From positions 1,628,280-1,692,279 of the forward strand of contig CAWKBX010000009.1 of the NCBI GenBank assembly GCA_963847945.1: a stretch of 64,000 nt of DNA, in the 5' to 3' direction. The DNA is from JANMJD01 sp963847945. GTDB lineage: Bacteria > Actinomycetota > Acidimicrobiia > Acidimicrobiales > Ilumatobacteraceae. This document shows, in pieces, positions 18,253 to 28,284 of the stretch. Below the pieces are notes generated by a model. It made no database searches. It was not told where the DNA came from and saw only the letters and a list, made by a program, of their open reading frames with translations. Each line of letters starts with the position of its first letter. Position 1 is the first letter of the stretch. The position numbers were made by a program, and so were the translations under genes.

Positions 18253-19908
18253 TCAGGCAGCGAAACGAAACAGCGGACCGGATATCAGGCTGAAAGCGTC
18301 CTGGTCAGGGAGCAGTCCGGATGCCAGGCGGTCTTCCTTGCGATAGTCCTCGATCAGGGCGCAACGGTGGTCGATGACCATGGTCGGGCGCGCGCGAGAA
18401 TCGTAAGTGCGCCAGGCGGGTGTCGCCGTGCTGGCCGGGCTCCCGGTCTTGGCGAACGCAACCAGCGTTGTCATCAGGTTCCGCGCGGTCTGCGCTATTG
18501 CAGGATCGGCACCATCGCTCAGGTTGCCGCTGCCGGGATTGCCGAACGCAAAGGCGATTTCGACGCCGTGCGGTCCGCCCCACATGCCCTCGTCCTTCGA
18601 TGACCGCCAGGCGAATTCGCCAAGGTAGGCTGGTGCCTTTGCCTGCTCCGCCTTGGCCTGCGCGGCGCGGCGCATCGGCTTGCGCACCAGCGCGTCGCTG
18701 GCGACCGCCACCAGGATTTCCCAGGGCGTGCGCCGACCATCCTGCGCGCGGTATGCCTCGATCACTTCGGCGGCGCCGGCAGCGTCGAGCGCGAACTGGC
18801 GCGCGACCCGCTGCCTTACCTGCTCGATGCTCAATCCGGTATTTCGCCGGTCCTGCGCCAGCCAGGCACTTGCCTCGGTCGAGGTACAGTTCATCACGAA
18901 CGGCATCCGGGTCGATCGTGCCAGTCCGCCAGCGGAAAGCGGAGTATCATGGATGTGACGGAAATCGACGACCGGGCGGAAATCGTCTTTGCCCAGGGTC
19001 CGGAACGCCTGGTCGTAGGCTTCGAGCAGCCGATCCGGCGCAATCTGCTGGAGTTTTCTCAGATCGCCCCGGGCAATCGACAGGCTGGCCAGGCACAGGT
19101 CCGCGACCGGCTCGACATCGGGCGCGCTGTTCATCGCGAACCCGGAAGTGCCGCTCAGGTTGACTGCCGCGTGAAACAGACCGTTCGCCGCCGGCATCAG
19201 GGCAAGTGCCTCGACCGCGGAGCCGCCACCCGAGTGGCCGAACACCATGACCCGGCGCGGGTCTCCGCCGAACGCCTCGATGTTGGTCCGGATCCATTCC
19301 AGCGCCGCGATCAGGTCAAGTTGCCCGGCATTGGCGGCATCGGCGAAGTCCGGGTCGAGATGCCCAAGGTTGGCAAATCCCAGAACGTTCAGCCGCCGGT
19401 TGACGGTTACCACCACAGCCCTGCCGAAAGCGGAAAGCGCCGACCCCTCCATGACCGGCGAATCTCCCGAACCCGACCGGAATCCACCGCCGTGAACGAA
19501 AACCATCACCGGCATCGCCGCCCGGGCTCCGATCCGGGGTGTGCAGATATTGAGCACGCAGCAGTTTTCACCGTAGCGCGGAATACCGCCGCCTGCCTGC
19601 GGCTGGGCTGGTCCGCGGCCCTGGGGGGCGCGCTGACCGAAAGCGAAGGCGTCGCGTTCGCCGGCCCACGGCACGACCGCCTGCGGAGCCATGAAACGGT
19701 TCGGGCCGGAGGTGTCGGCGGCGTAAGCGACACCCCTGAAGCGATGCACGCCCCCCTCGATCAGGCCGCGCAGCTTTCCGTGCACCGTGTCGACCGTGAC
19801 CGTCCGCGGGTTCCTCCCGGCGGCGGCAGCCGGCGCCGTGCCGGGCACCGCAAATGACGCAAGCGAGCCAGCCACGAAGTTCCGACGATCGGCGCGGAAT
19901 CCGCCCAT
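18253..19908 (-). CDS. Type B carboxylesterase, paralogue of the downstream esterase
   Basis: 551 residues. The N-terminus DRRNFVAGSLASFAVPG is Tat-like. It has GVAYAADTSGPNRFMAP, nearly the same as its neighbour, then ENCCVLNICTP, oxyanion loop VHGGGFRSGSGD, nucleophile elbow GHSGGGSA (Ser near 215), KDDFRPVVDFRHIHD and a catalytic His in WGGPHGVEIAFAF. The shared segments show tandem duplication with 16475-18154. It would hydrolyse an ester in the periplasm. The 98-base gap between the genes and the hairpin within it leave open whether they are co-transcribed. The start at 19908 lacks a strong ribosome site. Confidence 0.87.
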   Translation of the reverse strand: MGGFRADRRNFVAGSLASFAVPGTAPAAAAGRNPRTVTVDTVHGKLRGLIEGGVHRFRGVAYAADTSGPNRFMAPQAVVPWAGERDAFAFGQRAPQGRGPAQPQAGGGIPRYGENCCVLNICTPRIGARAAMPVMVFVHGGGFRSGSGDSPVMEGSALSAFGRAVVVTVNRRLNVLGFANLGHLDPDFADAANAGQLDLIAALEWIRTNIEAFGGDPRRVMVFGHSGGGSAVEALALMPAANGLFHAAVNLSGTSGFAMNSAPDVEPVADLCLASLSIARGDLRKLQQIAPDRLLEAYDQAFRTLGKDDFRPVVDFRHIHDTPLSAGGLARSTRMPFVMNCTSTEASAWLAQDRRNTGLSIEQVRQRVARQFALDAAGAAEVIEAYRAQDGRRTPWEILVAVASDALVRKPMRRAAQAKAEQAKAPAYLGEFAWRSSKDEGMWGGPHGVEIAFAFGNPGSGNLSDGADPAIAQTARNLMTTLVAFAKTGSPASTATPAWRTYDSRARPTMVIDHRCALIEDYRKEDRLASGLLPDQDAFSLISGPLFRFAA

Positions 19909-20099
19909 GTCCCAGCCCGAATCCTTCTCCCGACCGCCGGTTCGCTAGAGACGTTCCGAGCGAGGCGATCTGCGACCGCTGATAAAATACGTCATACCAT
20001 AAGTCCAGCTACATGGGACGATGGAGCGGTCGATCCGCCCCCTGTGGCAGGTCGCGTCCCTTGACAAGGCGAACCTCCGCGATGATGAACCGACGAATG

Positions 20100-20120
20100 G
20101 CCCGACCATTATCGTCGGGC
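20100..20120. promoter_or_regulatory. Inverted repeat before MFS gene
   Basis: GCCCGAC-CATTATC-GTCGGGC has seven-base perfect arms and a seven-base spacer. It ends 19 bases before the GTG start of the MFS gene at 20140, so a bound repressor would block the ribosome site or the transcription start. The rest of the 19909-20139 gap between the divergent esterase and MFS genes shows no gene; an AT-richer stretch (about 19980-20010) may hold the promoters. Confidence 0.4.
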
Positions 20121-20139
20121 TCATGATCGGGAGCGTGGC

Positions 20140-21427
20140 GTGACAAGGGCAGAAATCGTCTCGCCGCGCAGCGCTTGGGTCGCGACCGTGTTGTTCACGC
20201 TCGTCTACACCCTGCACTCGGTCGATCGCTATGTAATTTCGGTGGTGATCGAGCCGATCCGCCACGAATTCGGCCTGACCGACACCCAGCTGGGAGCGCT
20301 CGGCGGGATAGCACATGCCCTCGCCTATTCGGCATTCGTGCTGCCGGTGGGATGGCTGCTCGACCGGACCAACCGCGTCCGCCTGCTGACGCTGGCGCTC
20401 GCCACCTGGAGCGGCCTGACCATGCTGGGAGCGCTGGCGACCGGCTACTGGCACCTGTTTGCCATGCGGATGGGCGTTGGCGCTGCCGAAGCTGCGACCT
20501 CTCCCTCGGTGCAGTCACTCATCGCAAGCATGTTCCCGACCAAGGGCCGTGCCAGCGCGATGGGAGTCGTGTTCTCGGGTATCGCGATCGGTACGGGCAT
20601 CATCTTCGCAATCGGCGGGACGATCTCCGATACCTATGGTTGGCGATACGTCTTTCTTGTCGCGGGGCTGCCCGGCATCATCCTCGCCGCAGTGATGTGG
20701 CGCTTCCTCAAGGAGCCGCCGCGCCGGGGCGGCAGGGAAGGCAAGATCGCGAAAATGCGCCGACGATGCTCGAGGCGCTGGGCTTTTGCCGGCAAGTCAC
20801 CGACCATCCTGTTCAGCGTGCTCGGGCTCACCCTCGCCTCGATGAGCGTCGCTTCGGTATGGACCTGGATTACGCCGATCCTCGTGCGTCAGCAGGGGTT
20901 TTCGCTGACTGAGGCAGGCCTCATCGTCGGCGTTTCTGCAGGAGTGGCAAAGTTCGGCTCGACATTCTTTCAGGCTTCGCGAGCGACTGGCTGGCGAAGG
21001 GCCGGGTCGACCGGCTGTGGATGCTGCCGAGCCTTGCCCTATCGCTCTCACTGCCTGCTGCGATCGGCGTTTCGGTTCGCGCCCTCGCCCTGGCTGGTGA
21101 TTGCTGTTCGTGATGCTGCTCGGGCTGACGCTGGGAACCCATTACGCTGCGCCGCGCGCGGTGATCGTGTCGGTGACGCCGGAACGGATGCGCGGCTCGG
21201 TTGCATCGATCGAGCAGCTGATGATCAACCTGCTCGGTGCGGGGCTCGGACCGCTGCTGACTGGGCTGATCTCGGACTCCCTCGGCGGCGACAACTCGGT
21301 CGGCCTCGCGCTTGCGGCCACCCTGTCGATAAACGTCGTAGCCGCGGCCTGCATCTGGCTGGCATCGCGCGGGGCCCGTGATATCGAGCTGGAAAGCGGC
21401 CTCGTCGCGACACTGATGCGCATTTAA
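20140..21427 (+). CDS. MFS transporter, spinster-like, paralogue of 5671-6905 (frameshifted)
   Basis: The start is GTG 20140, after GGGAG. Motifs match the first MFS: LHSVDRYVISVVIEPIRHEF, DTQLGALGGIAHALAYSA, LLDRTNRVRLL, MGVGAAEAATSPSVQSLI and ASMSVASVWTWITPILVRQQ. About 430 residues with roughly 12 membrane helices. Two compensating shifts occur near 20757 and 20790, one near 20970 (SGFASDWLAKGRVDRLWMLP appears in another frame) and one near 21100. It ends 30 bases before the BKACE gene, so both are probably one unit. It is a likely importer of a carboxylate or hydrolysis product; the substrate is unknown. Confidence 0.77.
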
Positions 21428-21457
21428 GCCAGTCGCAAGTCTGAACCGGGGAACCAC

Positions 21458-22384
21458 ATGTCAAAGAAGGTCATCATAACCTGCGCCATCACCGGCGCAA
21501 TTCACACGCCGACGATGTCCGATGCCCTGCCGTTCCGTGCCGAAGACATTGCCCGCCAGGCGATCGACGCGGCAGAGGCCGGCGCTGCGGTCCTGCACCT
21601 CCATGCCCGCAACCCCGACGACGGATCGGTCTCGATCGATCCGGAGCATTTCATGGGCTTCCTGCCTACGATCAAGCAATCGACCGATGCAGTAATCAAT
21701 GTCTCGACCGGCGGATCGTTGCTCACCACGATCGACGGGCGCATTGCTCCGGCAAAGCGCGCGTCCCCGGAAATGTGCTCGCTCAACATGGGTTCGATGA
21801 ACTTCTCGTTCCACCCGCTCGCGGACCGCTACGACGACTGGAAATACGGATGGGAGGAGGAGTACGTCCGCAATTCGGACAGCTACATCTTCCGCAACAC
21901 CTTTGCCGACATTGCCAAAGTGGCGCGCGAACTAGGCGAGCTGGACATCAAGTTCGAGCACGAATGCTACGACGTCGGCCACCTCTACAACCTCAAATTC
22001 TGCATGGACCGCGGCCTGTTCAAGGCGCCGATCTTCATCCAGTTCATTTTCGGCATCCTCGGCGGGATCGGTCCGGAGATCGACAACCTGGTCTTCATGA
22101 AGCGCACTGCCGACCGCCTGTTCGGCAGCGATTACCAGTGGTCGGTACTGGGTGCCGGCGGCGCGCAGATGCCGCTCGCCGCCGCTGCAGCGACGATGGG
22201 CGGCAACGTCCGCGTCGGGCTCGAGGATTCGCTGTTCATCGGCCGGGGCAAGCTCGCTGCGTCGAACGCCGAACAGGTCCGCAAGGTGCGCGAGATTGTC
22301 GAAGGGCTTGGCTATGCCATCGCCAGCCCTGACGATGCGCGCGAAATGCTGGCGCTCAAGGGCGGGGATCGGGTTGCTTTCTAG
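21458..22384 (+). CDS. Beta-keto acid cleavage enzyme (BKACE, DUF849)
   Basis: 308 residues, typical for the family. BKACE enzymes use zinc to condense a beta-keto acid with acetyl-CoA and release acetoacetate plus a new acyl-CoA. Seen here are the TIM-barrel start KKVIITCAITGAIHTP, the metal-binding HLHAR (about residue 47), STGG (about 87), CSLNMGSMNF, KFEHECYDVGHL, FGILGGIGP and the C-terminal VGLEDSLFIGRGKLAASNA, which carries the conserved catalytic-site Glu. ATG 21458 has GGGGAACC upstream. It follows an MFS carrier and precedes a TonB receptor, suggesting that a beta-keto acid intermediate is formed in this pathway. Confidence 0.88.
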   Translation: MSKKVIITCAITGAIHTPTMSDALPFRAEDIARQAIDAAEAGAAVLHLHARNPDDGSVSIDPEHFMGFLPTIKQSTDAVINVSTGGSLLTTIDGRIAPAKRASPEMCSLNMGSMNFSFHPLADRYDDWKYGWEEEYVRNSDSYIFRNTFADIAKVARELGELDIKFEHECYDVGHLYNLKFCMDRGLFKAPIFIQFIFGILGGIGPEIDNLVFMKRTADRLFGSDYQWSVLGAGGAQMPLAAAAATMGGNVRVGLEDSLFIGRGKLAASNAEQVRKVREIVEGLGYAIASPDDAREMLALKGGDRVAF

Positions 22385-22525
22385 TCGCTCTCTTCGCCGG
22401 TTACCGATTCGTCGTTCCCGTCGTGGCCGGGGTGCGCCCGGCGAGGCCCCGGATAGAACAACCACCGGGACAGGCAGCTTGACAGTGTGGCCCAGCATGG
22501 TACTCCTAACCTAGTCGCGAACAAG

Positions 22526-22543
22526 ACTTCGTATATACGAACA
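22526..22543. promoter_or_regulatory. Inverted repeat, putative operator of TonB receptor gene
   Basis: ACTTCG-TATATA-CGAACA contains a perfect 14-base palindrome, TTCGTATATACGAA (22528-22541). Its right half equals those at 2875-2892 and 13134-13151. It lies about 115 bases before the receptor start at 22659. The rest of the 22385-22658 gap shows no gene. Confidence 0.5.
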
Positions 22544-22658
22544 TCGTTCGATCCGGCAATGGTGGCAATCTGAAGCGACCGACCGGATCGGGCTTGTCCG
22601 GCTGCACAAGGTGCGGCCGCAGTCACTTTCGATCATCGACGGGGCCGGGGAGAGAATC

Positions 22659-25274
22659 ATGACAAAGACAAATTCCATGAAGGCATTGCGCGCCGTCCTG
22701 CTGTCAGGCGCGATGTCGCTGGTGGCGTTCGACGCTGCCCATGCTGAAACCGCCTCGGAAGGTTCGGCTGCGGGCGCTGCGCAGGCGGCCGAGGCATCGG
22801 ACAATGCAGAGGCTGAATTGGACGGTCTTGCCGAAATCCTGGTAACGGCCCGCCGGCGCGAGGAGAACCTCCAGCGCGTGCCGATCGCGGTCACCGCAGT
22901 GACTCCCGAGGTCATGCAGCGCTCCAATATCGTCGATTACTTCTCGTTGCTGACCCAGACCCCGGGCCTGCACAACCTCACCCGCAACACCGGCAACGCC
23001 AACATCTCAGGCTTCGCGCGCATCCGCGGCGTCAATCCGGTGGCGATCTTCTTCGCCGACGCGCCCTACCCCGGCCGGCAGTTCACGCTCTACGCGCCGT
23101 TCTTCGACATCGCCAGCGTCCAGGTCCTCAAGGGACCGCAGGGAACGCTGTTCGGCCAGGCAAGCAACGCCGGGGTCGAGCTGATCACCCCGACCAAGCC
23201 CGGCGACGATTTCGGCGGCTATGTCCGCGCAGAGGCCGGAACCTACCAGTACAAGTCGATCGAGGGCGCGGTCGATATCCCGATCATCGCCGACACCCTC
23301 AACCTGCGCCTTGCCGCGATCACCCGGTTCCGCCGCGGGTTCATCGAGGATTCGTACAACGGCAAGTCGATTGAGGATTCGGACTTCGACGTGCAGCGCG
23401 CTTCGCTGGTGTTCCGCCCTTTCGCCGGGTTCGAGAACTACACCATGTTCCAGACCGAAAAGGTGCGCGGCACCGGTGCGGGATCGTCGGGCACGGTCGG
23501 TGACTACAACTTCTATCCCAACACGCTCAACACCACGCTGGCGCGGGTCAACGGCTTCCTGACCCCGACCGGTGCCGGCGATGTCGCTGCGTTCAACGCG
23601 GCGCGGGTCCAGCTGCTGCTCCAGCAGAAGGCGCTCGGCCCCTACAAGAAGCAGGGCTGGTCGAACGGCTGCCCCGGCACGACGCTGGCGACCTCGACCC
23701 GCTCGACCCCGCCGGGCACGTTCCCCGGCGCGACCGTGAACGGCGTTTTCGACATCAACCGCGTCGTCCCGCAATCCTGCAACCACGGCGACCGCGGCTT
23801 CTTCCGCGCCTATGCGCTGGTCAACACCACCAATTTCGAACTCAGCGACGATTTCTCGATCAAGAACATCTTCAGCCATGTCTGGGGCCACTACCGCCAG
23901 GGCATCTACGACAACGACAGCAGCCGGCTGATCGGCAACGACGTCAACCCGAAGGACAGCTTCGGCACCAAGAACCTGCCGACCACCTACTCGAACGAAG
24001 TGCAGCTGCACGGCAAGGTCGGTTTCGCACAGTTCGTGGTCGGCGCGACCTATTACAAGGAAAGCGTCGATTCCAAGCTCAGCTCGCCGAACTGGAGCGT
24101 GTTCCAGACCAGCCTCAACGAGGCGGCGACGCTCACCGATATCAAGTTTCGCAATTATTCGATCTACGGCCAGTCGAACTTCGACCTGTCGGACGTTGTT
24201 GCCGAGGGGCTGAGCGTTACCGCCGGCTTCCGGCATGACTGGGACTATGCCTTCCGCAAGGTGACCACGCTCAACACCACCACCTTTGCGGTAACCCGCA
24301 TCCAGGGCGGCGCCGGTGCTCCCGATGGCGAGGCGAAGTGGCAGGCAAACAGCTATACCCTGTCGGCGCAATACCAGATCGATCCGCAGACGATGATCTA
24401 TCTCAACAACTCGAAGGGCCACAGCTCGGGCGGGCTGCAGAGCGTCGCCGGATTCGAGAAATTCGACCCGGATTCGCTCAACAACCTCGAAGCCGGGATC
24501 AAGGCCACTTTCGACCTCGGCGACTTCGATCTGCGCACCAACATGGCCGCCTACTATGGCTGGTACAGCAACGTGAAAGCGCGCAAGAACCAGGTGCTGA
24601 TCATTCCCGGAACCGGCGCCACCCAGTTCGTCACGACGACCCAGAACGCGGCTGCGGCACGGATCAAGGGCGTCGAGGGCGAATTTACCGGCGCCTACCG
24701 CAACCTCTTCGATGTGCGGGCCTTCTTCGCCTACAGCCGGGCGCGCTACACCAAGTACGAAAGCGTCGATCCGGGCAACTACACCACCAATCTCGTCGAT
24801 CTCAGCGACACGCCGTTCCTGATGACGCCGAAATGGAAACTCGGCATCTCGCCGACCGTCCACGTGGTGAACAACGATTCAATGGGCCGGATCAGCATCG
24901 GCGGCGACCTGACCTATCGGACCAAGTTCTGGGGGAACATCGTCAAGGCGCCGCATCCGACGATTGCCGGCAACCCCGATACCGGCGCGATCTGCATGAT
25001 TCGCCGCACCGTCGCCAACGGCTATCCTGTCGCAATCGCCGACAACAAGTGGGCCTACAAGGACTGCGCGCCATCGCTTTACAATCTCAACGCCAACATC
25101 TCGTGGGACAACGTGATGGGCAACGAGGGCGTGCGGGCAACGCTCTATGTCACCAACGTGACCAAGAACGACCAGGTCGCGGGCATCAACACCCAGTATG
25201 ACACGCTCAACGCCGTCGGCTACCAGCCGAACGAACCGCGCTACATCTGGCTGTCGCTGCAATATTCGTTCTGA
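22659..25274 (+). CDS. TonB-dependent outer membrane receptor, intact
   Basis: 871 residues from ATG 22659, with GGGGAGAGA upstream. A signal peptide (ALRAVLLSGAMSLVAFDAAHA) is followed by the TonB-box-like EILVTARRREENLQRVPIAV. The plug contains ISGFARIRGVNPV, VQVLKGPQGTLFGQASNAGVE and LITPTKPG. The barrel ends YIWLSLQYSF with a terminal Phe. It belongs to the large sphingomonad receptor group that takes up diverse organic substrates rather than only siderophores. It differs from the other two receptors in the window. There is no frameshift over 2.6 kb, in contrast with many neighbours. A type B esterase follows. Confidence 0.9.
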   Translation: MTKTNSMKALRAVLLSGAMSLVAFDAAHAETASEGSAAGAAQAAEASDNAEAELDGLAEILVTARRREENLQRVPIAVTAVTPEVMQRSNIVDYFSLLTQTPGLHNLTRNTGNANISGFARIRGVNPVAIFFADAPYPGRQFTLYAPFFDIASVQVLKGPQGTLFGQASNAGVELITPTKPGDDFGGYVRAEAGTYQYKSIEGAVDIPIIADTLNLRLAAITRFRRGFIEDSYNGKSIEDSDFDVQRASLVFRPFAGFENYTMFQTEKVRGTGAGSSGTVGDYNFYPNTLNTTLARVNGFLTPTGAGDVAAFNAARVQLLLQQKALGPYKKQGWSNGCPGTTLATSTRSTPPGTFPGATVNGVFDINRVVPQSCNHGDRGFFRAYALVNTTNFELSDDFSIKNIFSHVWGHYRQGIYDNDSSRLIGNDVNPKDSFGTKNLPTTYSNEVQLHGKVGFAQFVVGATYYKESVDSKLSSPNWSVFQTSLNEAATLTDIKFRNYSIYGQSNFDLSDVVAEGLSVTAGFRHDWDYAFRKVTTLNTTTFAVTRIQGGAGAPDGEAKWQANSYTLSAQYQIDPQTMIYLNNSKGHSSGGLQSVAGFEKFDPDSLNNLEAGIKATFDLGDFDLRTNMAAYYGWYSNVKARKNQVLIIPGTGATQFVTTTQNAAAARIKGVEGEFTGAYRNLFDVRAFFAYSRARYTKYESVDPGNYTTNLVDLSDTPFLMTPKWKLGISPTVHVVNNDSMGRISIGGDLTYRTKFWGNIVKAPHPTIAGNPDTGAICMIRRTVANGYPVAIADNKWAYKDCAPSLYNLNANISWDNVMGNEGVRATLYVTNVTKNDQVAGINTQYDTLNAVGYQPNEPRYIWLSLQYSF

Positions 25275-25413
25275 CGGCGATGCTTTTGCGCATCGGCTGG
25301 CAGGCAGGCAACAGACCTGACGGAGCGCCGTGCAAAAACCCGCTGACGGCGACAACGCTGCGCCGATAGATGGAAGCAGGTTCGAAGTCAGAGTAGCCAC
25401 AGGAGTACGCGCG

Positions 25414-26987
25414 ATGCAATCGTCGGCGATCGGGTGCAGGACAATTGGATTGCTGATCGCCGGGCTGGTTGCTCTCCCGGGTGCCGGAGCCTCGGCCCAG
25501 ACTGCCGGTCCGTTGGTACAAGGTGGAGCACGGCGCTGTCCGCGGGCTCCGCAACGAAGGCGTGGATGCGTTCAGGGGCATCCCATTCGCCGCGCCGCCG
25601 GTGGGTGAATTGCGCTGGCGACCGCCAGGCCCTGCTCGCGACTGGACAGGCGTGCACGACGCGCTCGCTCCCGGCGCGGCGTGCATCCAGAGCGGCAATT
25701 CCATCGACGCAGGGGGTCAGTCCGAAGATTGCCTGTTCCTCAATGTCTGGCGACCGGCAAAGGTGCGGACCGGCACCAGGTTGCCGGTCATGGTCTGGAT
25801 ACACGGCGGCGGCTTTGTTCGCGGGGTTTCCACATCCCCGCAGTATGACGGATCGGCATTCGCTCGCCGGGGCGTGATCATGGTATCGTTCAATTACCGC
25901 CTGGGCCGGCTCGGCTTCTTCGCCCACCCTGCCCTGACGGCTGCCGACCCGCAGGGGCACCTCGGCAACTACGGCACGATGGATCAGCTCGCCGCACTGA
26001 AGTGGGTGCAGGCCAATATTGCACGGATTCGGCGGAGACCCCGGCAATGTCACGGTATTCGGCGAAAGTTCGGGCGGCGCATCGGTCAACACGCTGATGG
26101 CCTCGCCTGAAGCGCGGGGACTTTTCGCCAGAGCCATCACCCAGTCGGGGCTCGGGCGCAATCTCGGACGCAACGCCGCGTTGCCTATCCGCGGAGATGC
26201 TGCCGCGACCGCCGAAAAGGCCGGATTGGCGCTGGCCGCAAGGCTGGGCGTCAGCGGAACCGACGCGCAGGCCCTCACCGCGCTGCGCGCGCTGCCGCCG
26301 CAAAACTTCACGGCACCGCTGGCGAGCGATCCGGGCGCGATGATCGACGGGATCGTGCTGCGCGAGACCGTGGCCAGGGCATTCGCCGCAGGGCGCGAGG
26401 CCCCGGTGCCTTTCATCGTCGGGTCCAACAGCTGCGAGCGCTGCGGCGTTACCGATATCGAGAACAACCCGGAGGTCACCCTGGCGCGCGCAGGACCGCT
26501 CAGGGACCGGGTTCTGGCGGTGCATGGCACCGATCTGAAGCGCGCCGCGATCAACTTCGCCAGCGACGCCGATCACGTCGAGCCGGCGCGCAATCTCGCC
26601 CGCCTCCACGCACGCAATGGCTACAAGAGCTGGTACTACAATTTCGGGCACCTCCCGCGATCGTGGGGCAATCGGTTCGAAGGAGTGCCCCACGCCGCGG
26701 AACTTCCTTTTGTGTTCGGAACGCTGCGAAGCGCCCGGAGCATCGATTCCGGAATCGCATTTGTACCTGCAAGTGAGGACTTCCAGGTTTCCGACGACAT
26801 GATGACTTACTGGAGCAACTTCGCCAAGCGCGCGGAGCCCGGCAGCGCCAGGAGTGTGCGCTGGCCGACGTTCGATGCGGACACCGATACGACGCTCACC
26901 TTCACGTCATCCGGTCCGCAGCCGGTGAAGCATTTCCGCAAGGAGCGGCTGGACCTGGCCGAGCAGGTCGCAACCGGAGGGCATTAG
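25414..26987 (+). CDS. Type B carboxylesterase with Sec signal (two frameshifts)
   Basis: ATG 25414 follows AGGAG. A Sec-type signal (IGLLIAGLVALPGAGASAQ) precedes the mature enzyme. After a shift near 25512 the frame reads YKVEHGAVRGLRNEGVDAFR, then SEDCLFLNVWRP, oxyanion loop WIHGGGFVRG, and after a second shift near 26018 FGGDPGNVTVFGESSGGASV with the nucleophile Ser in GESSGG. The catalytic His is likely in FEGVPHAAELPFVFG. About 523 residues, normal for the family. Unlike the pair at 16-20 kb it carries a Sec rather than Tat signal and a canonical EDCL motif. Its stop overlaps the stop of an opposing transposase remnant. Confidence 0.83.
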
Positions 26988-27178
26988 GTCACCAACTCGT
27001 TATGCCTCAACCAGATCCTGATTGATGCGAGTTGGGCTGAAGCGAGGTAGTTGTCGCAGCGCTTGTCATGGCGCATGGCGACGGCTCGGAAATGCTTGAG
27101 TTTGCTGAAGAAGCACTCGACGAGGTTGCGATAGCGATAGAAGAGCGGGCCAATGCGCGCGACAACAAATCTCCGGCG
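26984..27178 (-). mobile_element. C-terminal remnant of an IS5-family transposase
   Basis: The minus strand codes for about 64 residues ending FFSKLKHFRAVAMRHDKRCD and NYLASAQLASIRIWLRHNE, then a stop at 26984. The YR-x3-E ... K-x3-RYDK-like pattern is the C-terminal DDE region of IS5-family transposases, with the Glu in NLVECFF. The rest of the transposase and both inverted repeats are missing. The remnant's stop shares bases with the esterase stop, so an old insertion or deletion set the boundary between the esterase and the LysR gene. Positions 27180-27236 hold nothing recognisable. Confidence 0.78.
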
Positions 27179-27236
27179 GGCTTTTGAACTCGACAGGAAT
27201 CATACCGGTAACTCACGCAAATCGGAACGCTCGCGA

Positions 27237-28247
27237 TTAGGGCACAACGCTTTGCACCGCCACGACCGAACGCAGGTCGGGCTCCATGATTGTGGCATCG
27301 ACCTTGAAGCGTTCGATCATCTCGCTGACGATCAGGGTGATGGTGCGTTGCACTGCGGCGCTGGCGCGGGTGATCGGGCGCGACCGCTTGCGCAGCAGGT
27401 ACGCCGTCCGCGCCATCGAAGGCTCGACGATCTCGACCAGCCGCAGGCTGCCTTCGGTCACTTCGTTGATAACGGCGGCATGGGGGAGCACGCAATAGGC
27501 GCTGGCGCGCTTCACCATGCCGACGATATGCGGCAATGAATCGATTTCGACGACGACGTTGAGCGAGATGTTCGCGGCGCGGGCGAAGCGCTCGATGATC
27601 TTGCGGGCACCGTGCGACCCTGACGGAAGCGCCAGTGGCAGCGACCCCAGGTCGATCCCGCGAATCGTCGGCATCGCGCTTTCGGGATTCTGGACGCATT
27701 CCGGAAGATAGTCGGGCGCGGTGATGAGATAGAGCTTTTCGAGCAGCAGCGGTTGGAAAAGCAGCGCGTTGCTCTCCCTGACCTCATAGACATAGCCCAG
27801 GTCCACCCGCTCTTCCTCGATCCATTCGGCGATGTTGTTCGACATGCCTTCGGTGATGTGCAGCCGGACGTCCGGGTATTCTGCCTGCATCGTCTCGGCC
27901 AGTGGCACACTGAGCAACATGCCGAGCGAAGGCGGCAGACCGATGCAGACCGGCCCCCGGGGGGATGACCCGGAATGCCGGATTTCATCGACGGCCCGGG
28001 CGGTCGCTTCGACAATCTCGCGTCCGCGCGACGCCAGCAGCTGGCCTGCTTCGGTCAGGATAATGCCCCGCCCGCTTCTGACGACCAGATCAACCCCGAG
28101 CTTGCGTTCGAGTCGGGTAAGGTTTTCCGACAACGAAGGCTGGGCAATCTGGAGTGCCGCTGCGGCAGCGGATATCGATCCGTGGTCTGCAAGGATCACG
28201 AAGTAATGAAGCTGCCGGACGTCCAGAGCGGGGAGCTCCTTTATCAT
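27237..28247 (-). CDS. LysR-family transcriptional regulator
   Basis: 336 residues from ATG 28247 (a TTG at 28265 would add six). The winged HTH is at residues 8-65: LHYFVILADHGSISAAAAAL, then QPSLSENLTRLERKLGVDLVV. A substrate-binding domain follows (PVCIGLPPSLGMLLSVPLAE and so on). LysR proteins bind T-N11-A dyads and activate divergent catabolic operons in response to a pathway intermediate. The intergenic region to the ligase operon at 28451 has a perfect ATAGG-N5-CCTAT dyad (28311-28325) and a half site at 28285. The same dyad occurs at other promoters in the window, making this the best candidate regulator. Confidence 0.9.
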   Translation of the reverse strand: MIKELPALDVRQLHYFVILADHGSISAAAAALQIAQPSLSENLTRLERKLGVDLVVRSGRGIILTEAGQLLASRGREIVEATARAVDEIRHSGSSPRGPVCIGLPPSLGMLLSVPLAETMQAEYPDVRLHITEGMSNNIAEWIEEERVDLGYVYEVRESNALLFQPLLLEKLYLITAPDYLPECVQNPESAMPTIRGIDLGSLPLALPSGSHGARKIIERFARAANISLNVVVEIDSLPHIVGMVKRASAYCVLPHAAVINEVTEGSLRLVEIVEPSMARTAYLLRKRSRPITRASAAVQRTITLIVSEMIERFKVDATIMEPDLRSVVAVQSVVP

Positions 28248-28284
28248 CTTGAGGCTTCGCTCCAATGCGGATGAAGTTGTGGTT

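Noticed and set aside
23007..24863. A 618-codon open frame on the minus strand opposite the TonB receptor
   Set aside because: It is a GC-driven antisense shadow: the plus-strand frame has a signal peptide, plug and barrel motifs, while this frame has low-complexity composition and no family motif.
16475..26987. A fumonisin-type cluster, because of the type B esterases and sphingomonad host
   Set aside because: No aminotransferase or amine oxidase accompanies the esterases, and the CoA-dependent genes do not match that pathway.
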